From contig JAFDVQ010000002.1 in the NCBI GenBank assembly GCA_018268915.1, positions 62,001-126,000 of the forward strand: a stretch of DNA of 64,000 nucleotides. Direction: 5' to 3'. Below the pieces are notes generated by a model that was not told where the DNA came from, did not search any database, and saw only the letters and a list, made by a program, of their open reading frames with translations. This stretch comes from Acidobacteriota bacterium. GTDB taxonomy: Bacteria; Acidobacteriota; Terriglobia; Terriglobales; Acidobacteriaceae. A program made the position numbers and the translations under genes. Shown here piece after piece: positions 37,045 to 46,379 of this stretch. Each line of letters opens with the position of its first letter. Positions within the stretch are counted from its first letter, which is position 1.

Positions 37045-39060
37045 ATGATTCGAACTCATCGCCCAAACTTACCTGTCATACTTTTGTGTGTCTTTCTGTC
37101 GCTGACTGCTCGTCCCGATGCGGGAGCACAGAGACCGGACAGCCCTGACCTGTCCTCACTCAACCTGGAACAGTTGACGCATATCGAGGTGAACACTGCA
37201 TCCCGACGCGATCAGCAACTCTTTGAAACCCCGGCAGCTGTGTATGTTGTCACACATGAGGAGATCGAGCGATCGGGGGCGACCAGTGTTCCAGAGATCC
37301 TGCGCATGGTGCCTGGTCTTCAAGTTGCCCAGATCGATGCCAACAAATGGGCTGTAAGCGCGCGTGGGTTCAACAGCAGATTCGCCAACAAGATGCTGAC
37401 GATGATCGATGGCCGCAGCATCTATAACCCCGTCTACTCCGGAACTCTGTGGGACCATAACGACCTCTTGATCGAAGATATCGATCGGATTGAAATCGTG
37501 CGCGGCCCCGGCGCAACAATGTGGGGCGCAAATGCCGTCAACGCGGTGATCAACATCGTAACCAAAAAGCCGCGTGATACCGATGGTGAACTTGTCTCAG
37601 CTCAGACTGGCAATCTGGACCATGTTGCATCTTTCCGTCAGGGCAGATCCTGGAAGGGAAGTGTCAGGTCCAGCATGTTTGCAAAATATATTCAGCATCG
37701 AGATCTGCCCACCTGGGACGGGACCTCTGCGAAGGATGGCGGCTATGAGGAGAGAGTTGGAACTCGCCTGGATTGGCAGCACTCAAACCGCGATCAGTTC
37801 AGCGTTCAAGCCAGCCTCTTTCGCAATCCGGAACAACAACGGATTGACTTCAGCTACAGTCCCAGCGACTTCACATACGACAAGGTCTATGGTGCCGGCG
37901 GTTACCTGATGGGGAAGTGGGAACGCAAGCTGGGGACATCTGATCTCGCGCTTCAGAGCTACTTCACCGAAGAGCACCGCAACGAAATCGGAATGAAGCT
38001 GAAGATGAGAATCGCCGATCTCGATTTTCAGCACCACCTGGTCACTGGTGCGAAGAATGATGTCGTATGGGGTTCTGGGTTCCGGTGGACGTCCGATCGG
38101 GTGTCAGGCGACCTGACCTACTTCGCGCATCCTGATCATATTGTTCACCTGTTCAGCGCCTTTATTCAGGACAGTCTCGCACTCTCGCCCGGAAGATTCA
38201 TTCTCACAGCGGGATCCAAATTGCAGTGGAACACCTATACAGACTTTGAGCTACAGCCGCGCGTTTCTCTGATCTGGACTCCTGACGCTAAACAAGCTCT
38301 GTGGAGTGCCGTTTCACGAGCCGTACGCACTCCATCAGACCAGGATCGCGATGTTCAATTCGAGTATTCACTCGGAGATGTACAGGGGCTGCCGCTTTCC
38401 GGCGTGATCTCGGGAAACCCGGACTTGAGGTCCGAGGCAGTCGTTGCTTATGAATCCGGCTATCGGCGTCGCTTTGGACGAAGAGTTTCGACGGATGTGG
38501 CGGCGTTCGTCAATCGCTACTCAGATTTGCAGGCAACCCAGACTGCTGATCCCTACCTCTCCATGGATCCCGCGCCGCACATTGTGCAGACCTCTAAATA
38601 CGTAAATGGCTTCTCAGCAGATTCCCTCGGGCTCGAGACCTCAATCGGATGGACACCGGTTTCGGTCGTTCGCATCCTGGGAAGCTACACCTGGATGCAG
38701 GCGCAACTGCACAGTCACGGGAACGTAGCCGTTCAGCCGTCGGGTGGTCAGGACTGGAGTACCCCGCGCAACACATTTGATGTCCGCGTTCATTGGCTTA
38801 TCTCCAGAGGCTGGGGCGTCAATGCCGTCGTCAACGGCAACTCCACGGTCCCCTCCTCACTCCCGATCCCAATTACAGTCGTCCCGGGCCACACCAGGGC
38901 AGACCTTCGGCTTGCACGGAGAATCGGTGAGCGCTCCCAATTCGCAATTGGGGCAACCAATTTGCTGCGCCCACGGCACGAAGAATTTTATCCGGAAGAC
39001 TACACCCTGAGTTCCTGCATACCGCGTGGAATCTACTTTGGCTTGACCTGGGCTCGGTGA
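37045..39060 (+). CDS. TonB-dependent outer-membrane receptor
   Basis: A 671-residue protein with a signal peptide (about 1-28). The plug domain runs about 45-170: TPAAVYVVTHEEIERSGATS, PEILRMVPGLQV, then the RGFNSRFANKMLTMIDGRS segment in parts and IEIVRGPGATMWGANAVNAVINIVTK. The rest is a 22-strand barrel ending in YFGLTWAR with a C-terminal aromatic-type strand. No carboxypeptidase-like extension of the kind common in acidobacterial Oar/TonB proteins is present. The substrate is unknown. It sits in a signalling operon before yfiR and a sensor kinase, so it may serve in sensing as much as uptake. Confidence 0.92.
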   Translation: MIRTHRPNLPVILLCVFLSLTARPDAGAQRPDSPDLSSLNLEQLTHIEVNTASRRDQQLFETPAAVYVVTHEEIERSGATSVPEILRMVPGLQVAQIDANKWAVSARGFNSRFANKMLTMIDGRSIYNPVYSGTLWDHNDLLIEDIDRIEIVRGPGATMWGANAVNAVINIVTKKPRDTDGELVSAQTGNLDHVASFRQGRSWKGSVRSSMFAKYIQHRDLPTWDGTSAKDGGYEERVGTRLDWQHSNRDQFSVQASLFRNPEQQRIDFSYSPSDFTYDKVYGAGGYLMGKWERKLGTSDLALQSYFTEEHRNEIGMKLKMRIADLDFQHHLVTGAKNDVVWGSGFRWTSDRVSGDLTYFAHPDHIVHLFSAFIQDSLALSPGRFILTAGSKLQWNTYTDFELQPRVSLIWTPDAKQALWSAVSRAVRTPSDQDRDVQFEYSLGDVQGLPLSGVISGNPDLRSEAVVAYESGYRRRFGRRVSTDVAAFVNRYSDLQATQTADPYLSMDPAPHIVQTSKYVNGFSADSLGLETSIGWTPVSVVRILGSYTWMQAQLHSHGNVAVQPSGGQDWSTPRNTFDVRVHWLISRGWGVNAVVNGNSTVPSSLPIPITVVPGHTRADLRLARRIGERSQFAIGATNLLRPRHEEFYPEDYTLSSCIPRGIYFGLTWAR

Positions 39061-39070
39061 GGCTGAATGC

Positions 39071-39634
39071 ATGAGCTCGAAACGAACAATAGCGTTTATC
39101 ATCGGAGCGTTTGTGTTGAGCATGGCTCTTTGTAAGCCCTGCTTTGCACAGGCAACTGTCCCCGACGAAACGCAGGTTCGATCGGCCATCGTAGCCAACC
39201 TGGTGCGGTTCGTGGCCTGGACGTCGGCCGCTAAAGGAAATCCTCATACGATTTTGACCGTCGGCTTGCTCGGATATGACCAGCAAAGCGCCGCTCTGGA
39301 AAGCTACTTGAGCTCGCATTCAATCGATGGAAAGCAATTCCAAGTCAAAAAGATCGGACACGCTGATCGCGCCGAAGACTGTCAGATTGTCTACGTTACT
39401 CCGTCTGAGCAGCGCCGGTTCGAAGAGATATCAGACTCGCTCGTGCGCAGTGGAGTGTTGACCGTCAGTGATGACCGTGCCTTTGCCCTGAGCGGAGGCA
39501 TTGTCGGCTTGCCGGTCGTAGGCGATCACATCGAGATTCAGATCAACCTGCTCAGGGCGCAGCAGAGCGGGCTGGTCATAAGCAGCCGCCTGCTGGGACT
39601 TGCGCGAATTGTTCGAAAGGCCGACGCGAAATGA
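39071..39634 (+). CDS. yfiR: YfiR-family periplasmic protein (DUF4154)
   Basis: A 187-residue secreted protein with a signal peptide ending near CFAQA (residue 28). The mature part has the YfiR layout: VRSAIVANLVRFVAW, LTVGLLGYDQ, CQIVYVTPSEQ and the closing GGIVGLPVVGDHIEIQINL region. In Pseudomonas YfiR holds the membrane diguanylate cyclase YfiN inactive from the periplasm. Here the downstream partner has a similar outer sensor but a histidine kinase output. Its stop overlaps the kinase start (ATGA), which makes the pair very likely to interact. Confidence 0.88.
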   Translation: MSSKRTIAFIIGAFVLSMALCKPCFAQATVPDETQVRSAIVANLVRFVAWTSAAKGNPHTILTVGLLGYDQQSAALESYLSSHSIDGKQFQVKKIGHADRAEDCQIVYVTPSEQRRFEEISDSLVRSGVLTVSDDRAFALSGGIVGLPVVGDHIEIQINLLRAQQSGLVISSRLLGLARIVRKADAK

Positions 39635-41169
39635 TGAGCAAGCTACTCCGCGTTCAGCGGATTCGAATAAGGCTGATTATGCTCTCGACGGTTGTCGCCG
39701 GAAGCGCTCTGTTCCTTGCCGGCCTGGCGTTCTGGGCCTATGAATCCATCCTCTACGTTCAGACATTGGAGCGGGAATCCACCACGATCGCGCAGATGCT
39801 CGCGGACAATAGCGTCGCCGCTTTGACCTTCGATGATCGCGCTGCAGCCGCCGAAATTGCGAATACTCTGCGCGCCGAACCTCGCGTATCGATAGCTTGT
39901 TTCTTCGGATCTCGGGGAGCCATCCTTGCCACCTATCGGCGGGGTGCCGAATCTGGCGAATGCCCGCAGAATAGCTCATTGGGCAGCAAGCGCCTCACCG
40001 TGCATCATCTGCTGATCTTTCATCCAGTGGTCTTGAATAACGATCCGGTGGGCGCCGTATTCCTGCAGATCGACCTCGCGGAGATGTACGTTATGTGGAT
40101 GCGCTATGGCCTGATCAGCGCACTCGTTTTGTGCATGGCCACTCTCTTCGCGATGGCGCTCTCTTCCAAACTCCAGCGGATGATCTCCGATCCCATTCTC
40201 CATCTTGCAAGCATTGCTAGCCGCGTGTCTGGAAGCGGGCACTATTCCCTTCGAGCCGTCAAAACATATGACGACGAAACCGGGCAGCTCATCGACCAAT
40301 TCAACGACATGATGGAGAAGATCAACGAGCGAGATACAAGCCTTAAGCGAGCGCAGGACGAGTTGGAAATGCGCGTCCTGGAGCGGACCCAAAGCCTGAT
40401 GAATGAGATCGCGGAACGAAAGTCCGTCGAGCAATCTCTGGTAAACGCCAAGCTCGCGGCCGAAGCCGCGAACGCCGCCAAAAGCAGCTTCTTGGCCAAC
40501 ATGAGCCACGAACTGAGAACGCCTCTCAATGCCATCCTCGGATATGGCGAAATGCTGGAAGAAGATGCCCGCGCCGCCGGAGACACCTCTGCTGAGAGTG
40601 ATCTGCAGCGCCTCCTGTTTGCAGGCCGTCATCTTCTTGACCTCGTCAACGATGTCCTTGACATCTCCAAGATCGAGGCAGGAGCCCTTCAATTACACCT
40701 TCAGAAAGTACACAGCGATGAGATTACGCGAGAAGTTGCCGCAACCGTAGAACCTCTTGCCCGCAAAAACGGAAATCGATTCGAGCTCAAGATAGACGGA
40801 AGCGGTTTCATCACAGTCGATGTGATGAAATTCAGGCAAAGCCTCCTGAACCTTCTAAGCAATGCATGCAAATTTACCAATCAAGGGATTGTGTCGCTGA
40901 CAGTCTCTCGGACAGATCGCGAAAACCAAGAGTGCCTTCGCTGGGAAGTGCATGACACCGGCATTGGCATACCCGCCGATGACATCAAGCGGTTGTTCCA
41001 GCCATTCGTCCAGGTGGATTCCTCGGCTACCCGCCGGCATGGCGGAACCGGCCTGGGACTCGCCATCAGCGAGCGTCTCTGCAAGCTGATGGGCGGAAAA
41101 ATTACTCTCCACAGCACCGTCGGAGTCGGCAGCACTTTCACCGTTCACATGCCCGTTGCGCCGGCCTGA
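39631..41169 (+). CDS. Membrane histidine kinase with YfiN-type (CHASE8) outer sensor
   Basis: A 512-residue kinase. Two membrane helices (about 14-38 and 157-180) flank a periplasmic domain with ESTTIAQMLADNSVAALTFDD, a phrase typical of CHASE8 sensors. A HAMP domain and coiled coil (about 180-280) lead to the HisKA domain, H293 in NMSHELRTPLNA, and an ATPase with NLLSNACKF, DTGIGIP and [10 protein letters not shown]. There is no receiver, so phosphate must go to another protein, probably the receivers at 34,551-37,038. It is coupled to yfiR by ATGA and ends the operon. Its TGA lies in a TGATCA palindrome shared with the end of the opposing gene. Confidence 0.92.
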   Translation: MMSKLLRVQRIRIRLIMLSTVVAGSALFLAGLAFWAYESILYVQTLERESTTIAQMLADNSVAALTFDDRAAAAEIANTLRAEPRVSIACFFGSRGAILATYRRGAESGECPQNSSLGSKRLTVHHLLIFHPVVLNNDPVGAVFLQIDLAEMYVMWMRYGLISALVLCMATLFAMALSSKLQRMISDPILHLASIASRVSGSGHYSLRAVKTYDDETGQLIDQFNDMMEKINERDTSLKRAQDELEMRVLERTQSLMNEIAERKSVEQSLVNAKLAAEAANAAKSSFLANMSHELRTPLNAILGYGEMLEEDARAAGDTSAESDLQRLLFAGRHLLDLVNDVLDISKIEAGALQLHLQKVHSDEITREVAATVEPLARKNGNRFELKIDGSGFITVDVMKFRQSLLNLLSNACKFTNQGIVSLTVSRTDRENQECLRWEVHDTGIGIPADDIKRLFQPFVQVDSSATRRHGGTGLGLAISERLCKLMGGKITLHSTVGVGSTFTVHMPVAPA

Positions 41170-41180
41170 TCAAACACTGA

Positions 41181-42263
41181 TCAAGTGAGTTCGGCATCTG
41201 TGCTTGACTCCGAACTCGATCTCACCGGCCCGCGCTCGGAAATGCCGAGCGGAATCTTCCAGTTACGTGCCGACACCTTGCCCGCACCGACCCAGCCGTA
41301 GCGAAGACACAACGACCCAACGATCCCGGAGATGGCTGCAGCTTGGCGCAAACGCCTCTGACGTTTCCGGGTAAAGAGGGAAGCAATCCGAAAAGCCATC
41401 GGAACAGGACCCGATAGAATTCCAGCTGCATGGATCAAGGCTCCCGTGGTCCCTTGCTTTGTTGGAGCCAACTCACGATCTTCAGTGCGCAGCAGTGCCA
41501 GCCCCTCCCAAGTTTCAAAGGCTGCAGCAACAAGTCCGATCGCATTGAGAGCGTTACCCTCGGTTTCACCCGTCAATTCGAGAAGCCCCACGGCCGATTG
41601 CAGTCCCGACATCCCGAACTCCCGCGGGAGCGAACGAATGCGATTGTTCCAGGCTGGCACCACGCTTGCCCCGATCAGCACGCCGGTGTAGTTATGGAAC
41701 GGCATTCCAAGAACGGTGCATCCTGTCCTGCCCACCGCGCGAAGGAACGTGCTGACCTTACTGCCGTCGCGCTGCGTGTCGAGCATGTCAGCGAGCGTCG
41801 AAGCAGCAGCACTTGCCCCGAATCCGCTAAGCACCCACGATCCGACCGACATCGCGCTCTGTGGCTTGAAAACGCGAAGCATATTCAAAAATCGCGATGG
41901 TCTGCCAAGATCTGCAATCAGTAGAACCGACGAAACAGCGGAACCTGCTGTCGCCATGTGGCGTGCCCTGCGCGCCAGCTCATGATCCGCTCCAAGAAGG
42001 TCGGCAAGCGAACCAATCACGCCGAGACATCCGGAGGCTCCTCCAACAAAGAAGTAGAGCGGGACGAGCGAAGTCCATTGCGGCTCTTTCAGCAGCGGCT
42101 GCTGGTAGTATCCCGTCTGCGGAGAAGCTTTCGGGAAGGGTGATCCGGCCGGACGAATACCCGGTTCTGACACAGTACCGATTGCGGAAGCCCGCCGGCG
42201 AATCTCGTCAAGACGCCTCTCGCGAAAGTCTGGCCTTTGAGAATTCTGATCGACGTCCCTCAC
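41181..42263 (-). CDS. nrfD: NrfD/PsrC-type membrane subunit of formate dehydrogenase
   Basis: A 360-residue membrane protein with about eight helices; WTSLVPLYFFVGGASGCLGVIG and LIADLGRPSRFLNMLRVFKPQSAMSVGSW in segments are hallmarks of the NrfD family, with the quinone-site Asp/Arg. The N-terminal 70 residues are polar and Arg-rich. It would pass electrons from the iron-sulfur subunit to the quinone pool. The GTG at 42263 follows the fdhB stop by four bases and has GGAAAGG upstream; a frame to 42302 would overlap fdhB by 35 bases. It is the last gene of the operon and replaces the cytochrome b556 (FdnI) of E. coli. Confidence 0.88.
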   Translation of the reverse strand: MRDVDQNSQRPDFRERRLDEIRRRASAIGTVSEPGIRPAGSPFPKASPQTGYYQQPLLKEPQWTSLVPLYFFVGGASGCLGVIGSLADLLGADHELARRARHMATAGSAVSSVLLIADLGRPSRFLNMLRVFKPQSAMSVGSWVLSGFGASAAASTLADMLDTQRDGSKVSTFLRAVGRTGCTVLGMPFHNYTGVLIGASVVPAWNNRIRSLPREFGMSGLQSAVGLLELTGETEGNALNAIGLVAAAFETWEGLALLRTEDRELAPTKQGTTGALIHAAGILSGPVPMAFRIASLFTRKRQRRLRQAAAISGIVGSLCLRYGWVGAGKVSARNWKIPLGISERGPVRSSSESSTDAELT

Positions 42264-42267
42264 CGAA

Positions 42268-43089
42268 CTATCCTTTCCTGCCCCAGAAGAGAAACGACGC
42301 AACCACTGCGCCCACCATCGCCACCGCTTCGACGGCTGCCGACGTCCAGCCTTCCTTCAAGTAAATAGTTGGAACCTCAGGCTTGGGCGGAAGGTTGTAG
42401 GTCTCAGGCTCGCCGCGAATGATGAACAGCGAGTGGATGCCTTTCACGCTGGTGTCTGTGGGATCGTAAATTCGTGCATCGCTCATTCCGCGAGCTTTCA
42501 GAGTGGCGAGGCGTAACTCTGCATCAGCTCGAAGTTCCTCGACACGGCCAAACTTAATCGATTCCGTAGGACAAGCCTTCGCGCAGGCAGGCATCAATCC
42601 CTCTTTTTGTCGATCCGTGCAGAAAGTGCATTTGAAAGCGCGGCCGTCATCTTCATTCTTCTGCACAACGCCAAATGGGCAGGAAATAACGCAATATGCG
42701 CAGCCATTGCAGATGTCAGGCTGCAAATAGATTCCCCCGAACTCAGTGCGCACGAGCGATCCCGTCGGGCAGGCCTCGAGACATCCCGCAACCTCGCAAT
42801 GCTTGCACACATCAGAAGAAAATTCCCACGAGAGTTGCTGCGCTGAATTGCCCCCAACTCCCGGAGTGATCTGGCCCTCAACAAACTTCACATGACGCCA
42901 GGTCGAGTGGCCGAGCACTCCTGTGTTGTCGTACGACCAGCCCGTGTAGTCATAGCCGTCAGCGGAAATGTCGTTCCACTCCTTGCATGCGACTTCACAG
43001 GCTTTACAGCCTATGCAAAGTGTCGAGTCAGTCAGAAATGCGGTCACTTCTCCTGGCTGTATTCCAGTGTGATCGGTCGCGCCGCTCAT
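42268..43089 (-). CDS. fdhB: Formate dehydrogenase iron-sulfur subunit (FdhB/FdnH-like)
   Basis: A 273-residue protein with four [4Fe-4S] motifs: CIGCKACEVAC, CKHCEVAGCLEACP, CNGCAYCVISCP and CTFCTDRQ...CAKACP. A single C-terminal helix (about 248-268, SAAVEAVAMVGAVVASFLFW) anchors it, as in FdnH. It carries electrons from the molybdenum or tungsten site to the NrfD subunit. Its ATG overlaps the stop of the catalytic subunit (ATGA). Confidence 0.93.
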   Translation of the reverse strand: MSGATDHTGIQPGEVTAFLTDSTLCIGCKACEVACKEWNDISADGYDYTGWSYDNTGVLGHSTWRHVKFVEGQITPGVGGNSAQQLSWEFSSDVCKHCEVAGCLEACPTGSLVRTEFGGIYLQPDICNGCAYCVISCPFGVVQKNEDDGRAFKCTFCTDRQKEGLMPACAKACPTESIKFGRVEELRADAELRLATLKARGMSDARIYDPTDTSVKGIHSLFIIRGEPETYNLPPKPEVPTIYLKEGWTSAAVEAVAMVGAVVASFLFWGRKG

Positions 43090-46000
43090 CTCTGCTCCTC
43101 CAGTAGTTCGTGCAGCTCTTCCAACGCGGCATGTCCCTCAGGATGCCTGCCGGGGATGAGATTGCATACAAGGCCCTTTGTCTCCATGATGCGCACATTC
43201 GCTTCCTGTGAAATTGCGAGCAGGTCGTTAGCAACATCGCCAGTGACAAGCCCTTTCCATCCCCAGTGATAGGGAAGTCCGACCTGGTGAATCTTTCTGC
43301 CATCAATCTCCAGCACAGTCATGCGAGGTGTCACCAGAGCTCGAGCCGAAATCAGCCCGCGCGCAGTAACGATGGTGACCCACTCATTCGGAGAGATACC
43401 TCTGAGTTCTGCCAGCTCGGGAGAGATTTCGGCAAACAGCTCCGGCTGCAGTTCTGAGAGATGACTCAGTGCGCGTGACATGCCTCCCGCTGTGTGGTGC
43501 TCGGTCAGCCGATAAGTCGTGAGTACGAACGGAAACCTCGGATCGTCGGGCGAATGCGCATAGACATTGTCGGGACGTTCCTTCTTATCCGACGCAGGAT
43601 TTGTTTGATGCGACGGATACAGAGGATTACGCACCGGCGACTCAAGTGGCTCAAAGTGGGTCGGAAGCGGCCCATCTTTGAGGCCGCTATTCACATATAG
43701 CCAGCCGCGGCCGTCGGGATGCATGCCGAAAGGCTTGTCACCATCCAGGGCCTCCAGACCACCCTTGCTCAAATCGCCTTTGTGGTCGGGCGCCATATTT
43801 TTTTTGAAGTCGCTGACGTCCTTGCCGGCCCACTCGCGTTTCTCCGTATCCCACCACATGAACTTCTTTTCTTCGCTCCAGGGAGCGCCATCGGGCCGGG
43901 CAGATGCGCGGTTATAGAGTACCCGCGTATCTTTGGGCCACGCGAAACCCCAACCGTGCCCAAGGCTGTCTTTCGACTCCCGCATGTTGGCGCGGTTTTT
44001 ACCCTCCTCGGGCATCACGCCCGTATAGATCCAGCAGCCAGACATCGTTGTCCCATCGCTCTTGAGGTCATCGAACGTCGAGAGAAGCTTTCCAGTTTTA
44101 TGATCCCGTCCATTGATCTCAGCGAGAACTGCTTCGGCTTTCGGCTCGGCAACAACGCCTTCCGTGGGGAGCGTCCACGTGAGTGCATCGAGCGCCACGT
44201 TCCTCGGTGACTTTTCTGTCGCCGCGCGCTCCTTCAGCATTCGTCCGAGATGATAAACAAACCACAACTCGCTTCTGGCCTCGCCCGGTGGTTCCACTGC
44301 TTTGTTGTGCCATTGAAGCAGACGTTGCGTATTGGTGAAAGAGCCAGACTTCTCCACCGGCCCGGCAGCGGGCATAAGAAAAATCTCAGTGCCAATCTGT
44401 TCAGGGCTGAGTTCACCGCGCTCGACTTCGGGAGAATCTTTCCAGAACGTCGCAGTCTCCGTCTCCACCAGATCGCGAACGACGAGCCACTTGAGATTCG
44501 CCATCGCCTTACGTTGAAGACGGCCGTTCGGTGCCCCCACCGCCGGGTTCTGTCCCATCACGAAGAGGCCTTCCAACCTCCCGTCGGCCATATCCAGCCA
44601 GTAGCCCAGTTCAGAGTGATCTCCCGTTACGCGCGGCAGAAAATTGAAGCCCCACTCATTCTCTTTTGTAGCTGCGTCTCCATACCACGACTTCAGAAAG
44701 CTGACCATGAATGTCTCGAACTTCGACCAGAGTCCAGCTTCGGTTGTGTGTTTCTTTACATATGCCTCAAAGGTCTTCGAATCGTCTTCGAAGAACGGCA
44801 TCGGCATGTAGGCAGGGAGAATGTCGTAGAGCGTCGGAATATCTGTCGAACCCTGGATCGACGCATGTCCTCGAAGAGCGAGAATCCCTCCCCCAGGCCG
44901 TCCGAAGTTTCCAAGCAGAAGTTGCAGAATCGCCGCGGCGCGGATGATCTGCACGCCCGTCGAGTGCTGTGTCCATCCCACCGCATAGCAGATGCAGCCG
45001 GTCTTCTGAGGACCTGAGGCGGCAACGTAAGTCTCCGATATCTTCAGAAAAACTTCTCTCGGAATGCCGCAGGATTGTTCGACCAACTCGGGCGTGTAGC
45101 GGGCAAAGTGACGCTTCAGCACCTGAAAAACACAACGGGGATTTTGAAGAGTCTCATCCGTTTCAAACTGCTCGGGATGGCCCGCTTCGCCACCTCTATC
45201 CTTCGCGTGGCCGCCTCCGGCAGGGTGATGTCCAACATGCGCTTCACCGGATTGTTTCGGTTCGGAACCCTCATATAGCCAGGTTTCCGGCTCGTACTGC
45301 TTCTTCTCCTTATCCCACCCGGAGAAAAGGCCGCCGGCATCCTCGGTATCTACAAAATCTTCCCGAAGAATCGTCGAGGCGTTCGTGTAGTGCAGAACGT
45401 ACTCCTTGAACCACTTCTCGTTCTCGAGGACGTAGTGAATCACAGCACCGAGAAAAATGATGTCCGTGCCAGCGCGCAGCGGGACCCACATATCTGCGCA
45501 GGCAGAAGTGCGTGTGAAGCGCGGATCCACGTGGATGACCTTGCATCCTCGTTCCCGGGCCTCAACAACCCACTGAAACCCAACCGGGTGTTGCTCGGCC
45601 ATTGACGAGCCCATGATCAGAATTGCGTCAGAGTCGGCAAGCGATTGTTGAGCAGTAGTCGCGCCGCCACGTCCAACTGAGGTGCCCAGACCGGGCACCG
45701 TAGAGCTATGTCAAATTCGGGCCTGGTTGCTGATGCAAACCATGCCCAGACCTCCTGTGAAGAGTTTCTTGATCAGGTAGTTCTCTTCGTTGTCGAGCGT
45801 GGCTCCTCCGAGATGCGCGATAGCGGTCGTCTGCATAAGCGACTGCCCATCCCGCTTCTCTTGAAAAGTCCGTTCGCGAGTCTCCCAGACGCGGTCCGCT
45901 ATCATCTCCATTGCCGTTCCGAGGTCTAGCTCTTCCCAGTCGCGACCATACGGCTTGCGGTATCTCACCTTGGTGAGTCGCCCAGGATGTGTGTGCAGCT

Positions 46001-46271
46001 GATGCGTGTTAGCGCCTTTGGGACAAAGGTGACCGCGCGAAATGGGCGATGCTGGATCACCCTCGATCGAGACCAGCTTCCCACCCTTGTGGTAGACGAG
46101 CTGCCCGCAACCAACTGCGCAGTAGGGACAGATTCCGCGAGAGACTTCGCATCCCGCGGTCTTCGGCCTGAGATTGCGCGTTTGATCGCTCCAGGATTCT
46201 GGCCCGGTGCCGTCAGATCCGTTTCGCAGTTGCTGAATGACAGGCCAGCGAGAGAAAAGCTCTTTGAGCAT
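43086..46271 (-). CDS. fdhA: Selenocysteine-containing formate dehydrogenase catalytic subunit
   Basis: A 1,061-residue molybdopterin (bis-MGD) oxidoreductase read through one in-frame TGA at 45713-45711. The [4Fe-4S] motif is C48-x2-C51-x3-C55-x27-C83. The TGA is codon 187 in SNQARI-U-HSSTVPGLGTS, the same place as Sec196-His197 of FdnG (NQARV-U-HG). Reading frame and homology continue without a shift on both sides (FTGGLGMVCI before, SVGRGGATTAQQ after). The ATG at 46271 follows GGAGACG; a longer frame starts at 46343. No twin-arginine signal is seen with either start, so the enzyme may face the cytoplasm. It oxidises formate to CO2. SelA-D genes are not in the window. Confidence 0.92.
45681..45699 (-). 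promoter_or_regulatory. Bacterial SECIS hairpin after the selenocysteine codon
   Basis: On the mRNA strand, 11 bases after the UGA, GGTGCCC-GGTCT-GGGCACC forms a perfect seven-base-pair stem with a GGUCU loop. E. coli fdhF and fdnG have a stem-loop at this place with an apical GGUCU-type loop that SelB binds. It is inside the coding sequence and in frame with it. Confidence 0.85.
45711..45713 (-). other. UGA selenocysteine codon of fdhA
   Basis: TGA on the minus strand at codon 187, between ATT (Ile) and CAT (His). The codon context and the residue after it (His) match the active site of selenocysteine formate dehydrogenases. Confidence 0.9.
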
Positions 46272-46379
46272 ACCGTCTCCGATGCAGGACGCTTTACGAC
46301 ATTGATCGTTGCGATGCTGCACCGAGATGAGCGGTTGTTTCACCAGTCGAAGTGCGGGAGATAGGCGCCTCGCTCGCCA

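Noticed and set aside
43508..43515. Exact GCCGATAA on the plus strand
   Set aside because: It is inside fdhA in the antisense direction, with no plus-strand gene downstream. Similar GCCGATAT strings in ccoI are within coding sequence.
43086..46343. Reading the formate dehydrogenase as two genes or a nonsense pseudogene
   Set aside because: Homology runs through the TGA without shift, the codon is at the known selenocysteine site, and a fitting hairpin follows.
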